Positions 31,801 through 37,169 of a stretch of 64,000 nucleotides of DNA are shown one piece after another. This stretch comes from an uncultured Clostridia bacterium (lineage in GTDB: Bacteria > Bacillota > Clostridia > Christensenellales > Borkfalkiaceae). A program made the position numbers and the translations under genes. How positions within the stretch are numbered: position 1 is the first letter of the stretch; every line of letters starts with the position of its first letter. The stretch spans positions 1 to 64,000 of the forward strand of contig CANQBG010000002.1 of NCBI GenBank assembly GCA_947588985.1. The letters run 5' to 3'. Below the pieces are notes generated by a model that saw only the letters and a list, made by a program, of their open reading frames with translations, did not search any database and was not told the DNA's origin.

Positions 31801-32046
31801 GCGGTAGATCGACAGAGACTTTCCCCTCGGATCTGTCAAGTACACCGTCGCCTCTTCGTAGTACGGCGTGAAAAACTGCGCCTTCTGCGCAGGCGTCAAG
31901 ACGGTCTCCGCGGCTTCCGAAGAAACGCGCGGCTCGGCGTCGTGAAAGCCGACTGCGTGGATCAGCGCGAACGCCGAAACAAGCATGAACAGCGCAACGA
32001 GCACGTACATGACCGCATTTCGCATGAAATTTACTCGCTTTCTCAT
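19852..32046 (-). CDS. Giant (4064 aa) repeat-containing surface protein with C-terminal TM segments
   Basis: N-terminal signal/TM; beta-helix-like region (LTGGALTLENVSVESFGNSAVAANGAG..., MTGGLIQDCYSREGGAIMN); many Ala/Glu-rich helical repeats; C-terminal hydrophobic helices (INLWWLVILLACILVSEIVILLSILL). Confidence 0.9.
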   Translation of the reverse strand: MRKRVNFMRNAVMYVLVALFMLVSAFALIHAVGFHDAEPRVSSEAAETVLTPAQKAQFFTPYYEEATVYLTDPRGKSLSIYRVNEYGGTVILDQWSSGGTANMLGYKVKNGGYMVVYAPYGTAVSSGAIMQCSSSSTAITLLTNITDGRIVVNSARYQNLYVDNDGYIYMKAYNAVSTTSAQLKEWSKAYFTKDGAVSWHSSSSDCLNINMSTGGGTGGSGGTGGGSSGLTPQSALAMAGIDGNHLPYTGQEHNFTTENTWVKLAKTLGGSSVIFAGDTNKTNAGTYTLVALLGGGDYKMVTWYIDKADPVAETYQQTVETTPGQEISADTLLKFTSPFDPTKDGGKFTITVEPSGSKAVSVTGSGDLSALKLTGGSETGTATVKISYAGGTNLNGKTWSFRVTNSLSSEIYTGTGDAKTTYPTLEEAVKAVEAGTAAGPIYVNGTVEVGSPIAVSKDITITQGDKADMPAELKLTASAGSMFEVQGGGVLTLQAVAAKGVPQNPTSLVSLTGGALTLENVSVESFGNSAVAANGAGAKITLAGENTFASCGASAAKAQNGGAISLTGGAVLTAAEEGASVTFNGCMAAENGGAIYAEEATVEAANLAITATGCSAATGGAIYLGSGTTAGIHESTYIENNSAAKANGVYVADGSTLTLPTAANDINDGIMLGYTASDEKNASIVLSGEAPEAGKTIIVEFEDPANQVEDFSKYITSEGNALSAADMKGFMRVKNAGYTFDPNAADGSLHLRPTSDNVAAYYDGTKWVPCASLQAAIDAVAATSTSEDPGKVALYQYRNTQTEGGQIYGGDLEILEKLTIPAGAHITLGSITGTVSESGGNAEYDEEVDPFTLKRGTSLTDEMIKVEKGASLTLTNVILDGGAVWNKDKPETPAYSDWTAQAGKVKIADDGNGGAGTVETNNTGVVAHAPVIVNQGTLNIGEGATIQNNDNNWAMPGVGFGSQNYGGGVRNEGQGTLNMTGGLIQDCYSREGGAIMNVNKPENTNGTPNPNYVDPAQNGGHGPQVNITGGKITGNVSQMKGAAVQSIYGGAETTVSENAEITGNVSLHDLGVLSVEEGASLTVSGGTVSAVEPSQNALYLYNQYSAEDYAGATTKPYIEGNGAGKLAVSGNPAISGNVYLDASCYAVDGKASPDAAGNYPASDRYYETYVDVTGFTGDSLSVAFEKTEEGQAASDGAIAKAKGTVAETKALLDKLNIKETASAGFANTFYFRYPEGEMTVLAQSSYSLEVSQTEANKLTVSGVLDVPNCTKATFTVGEKVYTVSASPAAGEIRLNADGTFTFDVEGLTATNQTAELALFYWEDDAADVTVKDLPLEVVVVDEGNLKLPEGWKYVPNDGEPQTWGGEGIPADIKIDDQGNATFQDKDGEEKQVKVGSRAEDPDLTGAQFTLEDVTSTSLTLGVDEKHQGLEYTLQTADGKFLTDEDGKEVWLTAKDGTLGFTGLAPDTVYTLYARTPAGETAVFPGLPVSCIHSYLTLTAEQQTARENFERAYAEHFNGTELKNKKVPSTELAKVMEAYADLETALNATATEELQNFLEEARKTAVCGFEKDKKDALEAAYDLRRAEEWFEENGDYLKQAVNYATGEKYSDVDNVEGAQALATLKGNLKAAETSYEKLEFAVLQKLADLLYENGYAQGEADSKTPLPEPLTAYLMLAQKEMQEKVDAFLKDDAEGNKREQFGPFCDQCVEGIAAARTMDEADRMLQNFELAQDAVDALQKAYEAFVKGQTEPNWEDSFNADLVKDELAKQYVALAKREYQDADKTDGKLSEEAKAKIAAEATAAFTLADQIGDAKRAYVAAFNAAIDPKPELTFAKTEGKETAQLDLTPYAEDPELSSLVAVAQRAVDALDGAKSVAELNKTLQSGIADLLDSLLTLEELSDPVGSVSNIVKAAKAEVKTAIEKAGDALIEAETLAAAVKGVKAEIEAQRLKDDAVAQYKAAHKAITGAEADPDDATLQKLTGSDMGTADALNEVLKEGVNGLLETATEGDEAGSLAKEYASALAKAVENAEPNARGIAQVAAAVDGAKENFEFLRAKEEVLAEVEEAYNAEKDGKRVSEADAASLSEAQTALQSEVNGLKLEPASLEDGAVYETWAQALTRMQGELAQEQAKAQALKQNVLKAIAKEEYAESYKAIMGKAASEAEITAFEAATADMGTAEELNEALSDAISDLLRGLRAEENGESEQSKALQDLIAAAQQALAGVTPAEGEIADFSAEFEAFENEGATGSFGDRFAAQREKELEAAIADYFASYKAATGVEVAQGTPYYQEIAETFKAAETTKDLNAALYLATANLLENTFLAKDESGNVVDDQAVQKAVADVKDEVYTAYTAADVAATRFVPTLSGIVEAGIGTIAGEKVQSSVDAAVKEYTARYTDIYGKAPEAADKNLENIGKATSAQEADKRLKDAVVGLLEGHLTADKDSKAVQDIVNDAIEAVNEAAADPRTGISDLENAIAGFVNETTGYAAQVAKEQQAAQDAYLAFYNGLHGTTLGAEGPAVSAALAEIAKNSNSVDLNAALQQAIADLLEEYVRDDVESVKQVANGAKEEAQKAVAAANGGASQDKGVVSKDTLKEIAEKARADVAFERLREQAKQEYDELYKAANGETATPGEGDEALAAIEKATKLEELNNALGNAAKEFLDEMGEAGDSTAAQKVITDAQGEVEKAVETANGAGNIADVSEIVEAAKAALEKQRLDDAKADLEAAYEKAYENLTDSSPDTTVTEEFAKQLEPATTEAEAEGIFKEALKDLIDEAAKVDGAAPAEGSNLAAAVADGKGTVENYTGIPEELADEMKGVKAALEEAKAHDDAIADLAAAKQDAKEKIEAAHAAVSQSGMTDPAKAALEKAKAAALDAVDDVTLNKEAGKSWADALEAAEAELDKIVKGAQAELPAIRYRDLAAKEYAETYVAAKGEADPGFAEAKEKFANSIAKEQSLDNINEALGNAAKDFLDEMGETGDSQAAQKVITDAKTAVDKAVAAATTAGNIADVSEIVKAAKAALEAQRAADALQKAKEDAKQAVQEAYDEILEASGTNMDGSSKTALDAAKQRAEDEIDAAQTADEPAEIADAAIAKMGEIEAAGIAKKDYLDSKAVLGVEPAGGEKAVLDKIDAAKGNAERNAAVKEAVNELLDSMKQGGDSAAAKAIVDEAKKAVEAAVTAADEKQDLADISEVVKSVKADLEAQRALDAVQKAKDAAKQAVQEAYDEILAESGTNMDASSKTALEAAKQRAEDEIDAAQTADEPAEIADVAIAEMGEIEAAGIAKKDYLDSKAVLGVEPAGGEKAVLNAIDAAKDNAGRNAAVKEAVNELLDSMKQDGDSAAAEAIVDEAKKAVEAAVTAADEKQDLADISEVVKSVKADLEAQRALDAVQKAKDAKKAEIAELLEQAPAGAEETVQKFQEAADAAIEAASDEELDDVTEQLKDRIEEKLAVLDHLEEKKEAGAAAGVPAAELANLDDIADGAYAAIDEAETAEEAHAAAEEGKRDISRSYAESYLEEEVKDDVQSVQDAITGAGGYLDEIRDAATAEEADALLEEAQDAIEGERFLDGNEALSKPFDDVDRRDASALKETETAFDKLPSGVKEYLDGKSQQSGYSGTKGELSDREARAAFEETKANLLEEADTLLHEHDGEFVKETHAEKVNELKDLEYTPHTADETRAKHLEEEEKRLDDAYAAAKQETEHAQRLQRFANQAAQEAEARGNNGQYNEPLKAQLMDVAAEYSERAKEIPSSSDDAAEKALDDLFEEFLEALDEVPVIRASAGKINPDGTFAGEGEAEYDDYDGNLWGRVENEATMPGGIRLIIEETEEDREAIHSAIASSKIVAAEGSDLIDETVRSYAYEKEVVATVDIYLLKNDVIKITEFEGMYLVSMLLPQSLRSMHGLQLVYIGEDTVEVYETKIVEGKYLEFKTAHFSEFVLLAEHEINLWWLVILLACILVSEIVILLSILLKKEESDKTMFLSVAPLGALLTVLIPTHAFGLCIALGIADVAGLITILVAVRLKRADREKWEWEQAEAVREAEEAEAEAHDQAAEEPAEQPEA
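21852..22931 (-). repeat. Tandem duplication of a 540-bp (180-aa) unit within the giant gene
   Basis: ggcgtctttggccttttggacggcgtccaacgcgcgctgcgcttcgagatcgg... recurs at an exact 540-bp offset and stays near-identical across the unit. Confidence 0.9.
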
Positions 32047-32174
32047 GATTTTCTCTCCTCACTATCTTTGTTCACACAAGGTGCTTTGTCCTGTTTTCGC
32101 GCCGCACGGGGCGGCCCATGCCATTGTCGCATTCGAATTTTTCCCTCCCTGAATGGTCTCGGGTGAGGAAGTAA

Positions 32175-32200
32175 TCACTCACTGAGTGAGCGTTCACTCA
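32175..32200. promoter_or_regulatory. TetR-type operator (three TCACTCA/TGAGTGA half-sites)
   Basis: TCACTCA-C-TGAGTGA-GCGT-TCACTCA, upstream of the giant gene and next to a tetR gene. Confidence 0.75.
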
Positions 32201-32273
32201 CCAAAATCCGTATTTTTTCGGGGCAATAGCCCCGTTTTTTCGGTATTTTCAATTTTTTATTCTTTTGCGCGCC

Positions 32274-32885
32274 TCAGGAGGGAAGGCCCTCGAAGAGGCA
32301 GGAGAGACCCCTGCTCACCAGCGTGAACACGGCCTCGTAGCTCTCGGGCGTGGCGGGGAGTTCCCCGCGGATGATGCGCTTGGCGAAGATGCCCGTCGTA
32401 TCGAGGACATACGTCCAGAGGTGCTCCACCGTGAACTTCTCCGAAAAGTGCAGCTTCTCGTTGATGAGGTGCATGAGCTGCCCGAATCCCTTAAAATAGG
32501 TGGCCGCCGCCTCGTCGTCGTGTTTGGACACGGTGCGGATGTAGGGCGAATCGCGGTAGTCGAAGTAGTACACCGTCTCATACCCGCTGCGGACGAGAAG
32601 ATCGAAGTAGCGCATCCAAAGTCCGCGTATGGCGGCAAACACGGATACCATGTCCGTGAGCGGGGGGAGCGAATAGCCGTCGAAGAGGGCGGCGATGCGG
32701 CGGTGCATGCTCTCGAAACAGGCATAGAGAAGCGCGTCTTTGCTCTCGAAGTATTTATAGAGCAACGCCTCCGAAACGCCCAATTTGCGCGTTACCTGTT
32801 TCATGGAAAAACCGCCGAATCCCTTTTCGGAGACCAGCTGCATCGTCGTCTTTAGGAATGCTTCTCTGCGATCGGACTTATCCAT
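32274..32885 (-). CDS. TetR/AcrR-family transcriptional regulator
   Basis: REAFLKTTMQLVSEKGFGGFSMKQVTRKLGVSEALLYKYFESKDALLYA. Confidence 0.93.
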   Translation of the reverse strand: MDKSDRREAFLKTTMQLVSEKGFGGFSMKQVTRKLGVSEALLYKYFESKDALLYACFESMHRRIAALFDGYSLPPLTDMVSVFAAIRGLWMRYFDLLVRSGYETVYYFDYRDSPYIRTVSKHDDEAAATYFKGFGQLMHLINEKLHFSEKFTVEHLWTYVLDTTGIFAKRIIRGELPATPESYEAVFTLVSRGLSCLFEGLPS

Positions 32886-33039
32886 TCCTTCACTTCACGG
32901 GCTCATAGAAACCCTTTCTACATTTTATCACAGATCGGGCGGAATGTCAATGGTTTGCCGCCTTTTTGGGGGAGAAATTTTTCCCATACGGGGGCCGCCG
33001 CGCGGAAAAACTCCCCGCAGAGAGCGCGGGGAGCAAAGT

Positions 33040-33651
33040 TTAATCGCGGATATATTTTTTGACTTCCTTGATGACCTGGTCGGCAATATAGCGGCAGCCG
33101 CGATGGGTGGGGTGCACGCCGTCCGCCGCGAACTGTTCGGCGGGGATATCCTGCGTCACGCCCATGAAAATTTCGTCCATGGGGATGAGCGGGACGTTCT
33201 CTGCCTCTGCGATCTCGGAGATGATGGCGTTGAAGCGGTTGAGATAGGGGCGGAGGCGGGGTTTATCCCCGATGGGAAGCACGAAGGGCTGCAAAAGGAT
33301 GAGCTGCGCGCCCCCCTCCTTGATGGTCTTGACGAGGTAGGAATACCGCTCGCGGAACTGCTCGGGCGTGACGTCTACCCCGATCACAAAGCGGTGCCAT
33401 GCGTCGTTGACGCCGATCTGCAAGACGACGACGTCGGGATTTTCCTCCAAAACGTCCTTTTGGACGCGCTCCACGAGCTGTTCGGTGCGGTCTCCCCCCA
33501 CCCCGCGATTGAGGACGACGATCTCGCGGTCGGGATACATGAGGCGGAGCTTGCCCGCCGCGATCTTCACATAGCCCGAGCCCAAGTCGCTCTCGTCAAA
33601 ATGATTTCTCCCGGCGTCGGATACCGAGTCTCCGAAAAAAACGATCTTCAT
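33040..33651 (-). CDS. SGNH/GDSL hydrolase family protein
   Basis: IVFFGDSVSDAGRN; VVLQIGVNDAW; DGVHPTHRG. Confidence 0.93.
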   Translation of the reverse strand: MKIVFFGDSVSDAGRNHFDESDLGSGYVKIAAGKLRLMYPDREIVVLNRGVGGDRTEQLVERVQKDVLEENPDVVVLQIGVNDAWHRFVIGVDVTPEQFRERYSYLVKTIKEGGAQLILLQPFVLPIGDKPRLRPYLNRFNAIISEIAEAENVPLIPMDEIFMGVTQDIPAEQFAADGVHPTHRGCRYIADQVIKEVKKYIRD

Positions 33652-33672
33652 CCTGTTTCTCCTTCTCTTCCC

Positions 33673-34209
33673 TTACGAGGGTTGGCCGAATTTTTCCGCA
33701 TAGCGGGCAAGACATTTGCGCACGATCTCCACGGCTTCGTCGCGGTGGGCGATCTCCTTGACCGTCGTTTTCTTGTGCTCGAGCGTCTTATACACCTCGA
33801 AGAAGTGCATCATCTCGTCGAAAACGTGCTTGGGGAGCTCGTGGATGTCGTAATAACTGTTGTAGGTGGGATCTTTGTGCGGAATGGCAATGATCTTCTC
33901 GTCGAGCGCGCCGCTGTCGATCATCTTGATGACGCCGATGGGATAGCAGTTTACGAGCGTCATGGGGAAGATGGTCTCGTTGGTGAGGACGAGCACATCC
34001 AAAGGGTCGCCATCGTCGGCATAGGTGCGGGGAATGAACCCGTAGTTGGCGGGATAGACGGTGGAAGTATAGAGGACGCGGTCGAGCTTTAGAATGCCCG
34101 TCTCCTTGTCGAGCTCGTACTTCGCCTTGCTCCCCTTGGGGATCTCGATGAGCGCCTCGAAGCTGTTGGGTTTGATGCGGTCTGCGCTGATGTCGTGCCA
34201 GATGTTCAT
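33673..34209 (-). CDS. ppa: Inorganic pyrophosphatase (family I)
   Basis: EIPKGSKAKYELDKETG...YPANYGFIPRTYADDGDPLDVLVL. Confidence 0.95.
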   Translation of the reverse strand: MNIWHDISADRIKPNSFEALIEIPKGSKAKYELDKETGILKLDRVLYTSTVYPANYGFIPRTYADDGDPLDVLVLTNETIFPMTLVNCYPIGVIKMIDSGALDEKIIAIPHKDPTYNSYYDIHELPKHVFDEMMHFFEVYKTLEHKKTTVKEIAHRDEAVEIVRKCLARYAEKFGQPS

Positions 34210-34353
34210 AATGTCTCCTACGCCCTCTATTTTAGCACATTTCCCGCCCTCGTGCAAGAATTAAAAGAAAATTTTCGCAACTTTTTTCGATTTTGGCGAA
34301 AATATACTTTGACATTCCCGGAATTTTATGATATATTGTTAGAGAATGAGCGT

Positions 34354-34445
34354 GCAGAAGTACCCAAGAGGCTCAAGGGGCTCCCCTGCTAAGGGAGTAG
34401 TACCTGCGAAAGGTAGCACGAGTTCGAATCTCGTCTTCTGCGCCA
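34354..34445 (+). tRNA. tRNA-Ser(GCT)
   Basis: 7-bp acceptor gcagaag/cttctgc, anticodon loop within ctcccctGCTaagggag, long variable arm, TTCGAAT T-loop, encoded CCA; TTGACA/TATATT promoter upstream. Confidence 0.92.
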
Positions 34446-34520
34446 GATCCCGCCGATTTCTCGGCGGGATTTTTGCGCAAAAGACGAGTAAAAAGCAATC
34501 GCGTCGTCCGCGAATTCGCG

Positions 34521-34586
34521 CCGACCGAGGCTTCTATTTGTGCTACGAAGGTCGGCACAAGGGGCGTAAGCCCCGAAGTAATCTCG
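34521..34586. repeat. Direct repeat unit R1 (66 bp)
   Basis: ccgaccgaggcttctatttgtgctacgaaggtcggcacaaggggcgtaagccccgaagtaatctcg. Confidence 0.85.
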
Positions 34587-34623
34587 GCTTCTGCGCCGGA
34601 ACAATTTCATTTTCATTGAGCGT

Positions 34624-34698
34624 GCAGAAGTACCCAAGAGGCTCAAGGGGCTCCCCATTAAGGAGAGTAGTACCTGCGAAAGGTAGCGCGAGTTCGCC
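34624..34698 (+). pseudogene. Truncated tRNA-Ser-derived pseudo-tRNA
   Basis: Shares gcagaagtacccaagaggctcaaggggctcccc and the variable arm with 34354-34445 but has an altered anticodon arm (ctccccattaaggagag) and loses the T-arm/acceptor, joining R2 instead. Confidence 0.85.
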
Positions 34699-34764
34699 CC
34701 GACCGAGGCTTCTATTTGTGCTACGAAGGTCGGCACGAGGGGCGTAAGCCCCGAAGTAATCTCG
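34699..34764. repeat. Direct repeat unit R2 (66 bp)
   Basis: One-base difference from 34521-34586, offset 178 bp. Confidence 0.85.
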
Positions 34765-34854
34765 TAGAGTAAAAAGCAATCGCGTCCGCGAGTTCGCGCA
34801 CGGATCCTAAAGCGGAGATTTCTCGGCTCCGCTCGAAATGACAAAAACCGGAAT

Positions 34855-35349
34855 CTACTTTCTTTTGGACAAAAGGACTGCTGCGGCGACGAGGACAAGA
34901 GCGGCGAGACCAAGCAGGAAAATGCCGCCCATCGCAGGCGTGAGCGTGATCACCGATGTGATCGCCTGCGTTTTTTCTTCCTTGGGCAATGTGAAAAGCA
35001 CGATGGCAACTGCGAGCAAGAGCGCGGCGATAACGCCGAGAACAGATAACAGCAATATCCGCAATCCTCTTCCCCTGTCCCTCTTTCGCCCGGCCAAGCC
35101 TCCATCTTCTTCGGGCAATTTGGAATTCTTTTCTTCCAAAGCAGTATCGTCCCCCGTTTCCAAGAGGTCGTCCACGCGGACGCCCAACGCCTCGCAGAGT
35201 TGTTTGAGCTTATAGGCGTCGGGCGTGGCCTTGTCGTTCTCCCAATTGGAAATGGTTTGCCGCGACACCGCAAGCATTTCCGCGAGGGCTTCCTGAGAGA
35301 GCCCCCTTGCTTCGCGCAGCCGCCAAATTTTTTCGCCCAAGTTCTTCAT
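34855..35349 (-). CDS. XRE-family HTH regulator with C-terminal TM segments
   Basis: IWRLREARGLSQEALAEMLAVSRQTISNWENDKATPDAYKLKQLCEALGVRVDDLL plus two hydrophobic segments. Confidence 0.9.
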   Translation of the reverse strand: MKNLGEKIWRLREARGLSQEALAEMLAVSRQTISNWENDKATPDAYKLKQLCEALGVRVDDLLETGDDTALEEKNSKLPEEDGGLAGRKRDRGRGLRILLLSVLGVIAALLLAVAIVLFTLPKEEKTQAITSVITLTPAMGGIFLLGLAALVLVAAAVLLSKRK

Positions 35350-35621
35350 GAGGAAAGTATATCACGTTGATCGCGTTTTTGCAACCGTTTGCTTGCGACC
35401 CTGCGCGCGACGCGCCATGCGACAAACCATGCAAGCAGAATGGCCAAAACGCCGACGCTGTAGAATAGGATCGGCAATACGAAGGCCGCCCATGTCGGGA
35501 AACTCGTCGTCGCGGGCTCCCATGTAGCTTCGGCAACGATCCATGCAACACCGCCATGGATCAGTCCGACAATGATTCCGGCGAGCGCCGCGATCCCGAA
35601 CGCGAGATGAAGTTTTTTCAT
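35346..35621 (-). CDS. Small membrane protein, unknown function
   Basis: MKKLHLAFGIAALAGIIVGLIHGGVAWIV...; stop overlaps the start of the HTH gene; RBS present. Confidence 0.65.
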   Translation of the reverse strand: MKKLHLAFGIAALAGIIVGLIHGGVAWIVAEATWEPATTSFPTWAAFVLPILFYSVGVLAILLAWFVAWRVARRVASKRLQKRDQRDILSS

Positions 35622-35822
35622 GCTGTTCCTCCTTTTTCTCCATTGTAGCGCGGATCCCCGCATAAAACAAGAAAAGATCTTTGTCAATTGGGCAAACTTC
35701 TTTTTCAAAGATACGAATTTGCCCTCTTTGGAGCCGTGCGCCCGCAACCGAGCGAAAAATCGGGTTGCATTTCGGGAAAAAGTGTGATACAATATCCCCG
35801 GGTAACAAGGAGGGACCGCACC

Positions 35823-36377
35823 ATGAACAGAAAACAGGAAAAGCGGGAACTGCGCGAATACATCGAGCGCATCCGCGACGAAGAGGGCTATGCCGTGGTG
35901 GACGTCGATCTCGAGAACGTCGCGCTCTACGATCCCCTCAGCCTCAAGGGCGAGAAGGACCTTGCGGGGGAAATTTACGATTACATCGAGGCGCAGACCA
36001 ACATCATCCCCGCCATGGTCCCCCTCCGCGTCCGTCTGCACGGGAAATTCACCCCCGAAGAGCAGGAGGACATCCAGAAGATGATGCACCGGCATTATGT
36101 GATGAAGTCCTTCGATCTCTCGTGGGACCGCGTGGCCAACCTCAGGAAGATGATCCTGCTCGCCGTCTTTGGCGCCGCCGTGCTCGCCGTCTACCTCTAT
36201 CTCGCGCTCACCTCGGAAAACGCGCTCATGACGGAGGTGCTCTCCGTCGTCGGCTCCTTCTCCCTATGGGAGGCCGCCGACGCCCTCCTCTTAGAGCGGC
36301 CGCACCTGAGGCGCGAACAGCAGAATAACCGCCAAAGCTTGGAGGCGCGCATCGAGTTTGTGAACGACGGCGCATAA
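35823..36377 (+). CDS. Hypothetical membrane protein
   Basis: MNRKQEKRELREYIERIRDEEGYAVVDVDLENVALYDPL...; two TM segments; RBS aaggaggga. Confidence 0.65.
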   Translation: MNRKQEKRELREYIERIRDEEGYAVVDVDLENVALYDPLSLKGEKDLAGEIYDYIEAQTNIIPAMVPLRVRLHGKFTPEEQEDIQKMMHRHYVMKSFDLSWDRVANLRKMILLAVFGAAVLAVYLYLALTSENALMTEVLSVVGSFSLWEAADALLLERPHLRREQQNNRQSLEARIEFVNDGA

Positions 36378-36522
36378 AAATTTGAAAAACTTTTCCCCGC
36401 CATCTTGACAATCTCCCCCGTTGCGGTATAAAATGAAGATGAGCCCGGCCGCTTCCCGCGCGGAGTTTCCCGCGGAGATTTGCTGCGGAACAGGCACGGG
36501 CAATCCGAGAGGGGGAAAAGGT

Positions 36523-37029
36523 ATGACGATCACATTTTACGAATACGGCAACGAGGTCATGTTCAACAAGCAGGACATCGCGGCGGCGCACACCCAATGG
36601 GAGGAGGAGATCTCCGTCGGGGACAAGGTGCACTACCACGATTCCGCCCACGGCACGCGGCCGGTGGGGAAAGTCGTCTCCGTCTCGCCGCAACGCGAAT
36701 ATCTCATGCTGCGGCTGGCGGGGTATGAGCGCTTCGTCATCGTGCGCAAGCTCTCGCTCCACGAGTATATCGTGCTGAAATCGGATATCGCGGCCATGCT
36801 CGAGACCTCGGGGAAGCAGTACTATGAGGGCACGGCAGACCTCTGCGACGTCTTTTGGACGCTCGACCCCGACGGCGGCGAACACGCCGTGTTCGTGTGG
36901 TATCTCCACGATGAAAAGAAGGTCTCGTGCGACGTCGTCAACCTGCAGGACTACAACCACTACAAGAGCACGCGGCCCGCGGGCGAGCTCGTCGCCCACA
37001 TCAGCGGGAGATACGAATTGGAGCCCTGA
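36523..37029 (+). CDS. Hypothetical protein
   Basis: MTITFYEYGNEVMFNKQDIAAAHTQWEEEISVGDKVHYH...; candidate promoter ttgaca/tataaa near 36410-36432. Confidence 0.55.
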   Translation: MTITFYEYGNEVMFNKQDIAAAHTQWEEEISVGDKVHYHDSAHGTRPVGKVVSVSPQREYLMLRLAGYERFVIVRKLSLHEYIVLKSDIAAMLETSGKQYYEGTADLCDVFWTLDPDGGEHAVFVWYLHDEKKVSCDVVNLQDYNHYKSTRPAGELVAHISGRYELEP

Positions 37030-37120
37030 GGGCCCCTTCCTCCGCGGTAATTTTCGCGCTCCGAAGGCTTTCCCGCACAAAACCGCTTCGCCGCGCCGAT
37101 GAGAATACTTCAGTCACACG

Positions 37121-37160
37121 CAAAACCCCCGTACCATGTCTGCGGTACGGGGGTTTGGTT
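37121..37160 (-). terminator. Rho-independent terminator with TACCATGTCTG spanning stem and loop
   Basis: AAACCCCCGTACC-atgtctgc-GGTACGGGGGTTT, perfect 13-bp stem. Confidence 0.88.
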
Positions 37161-37169
37161 TTCACTTTT

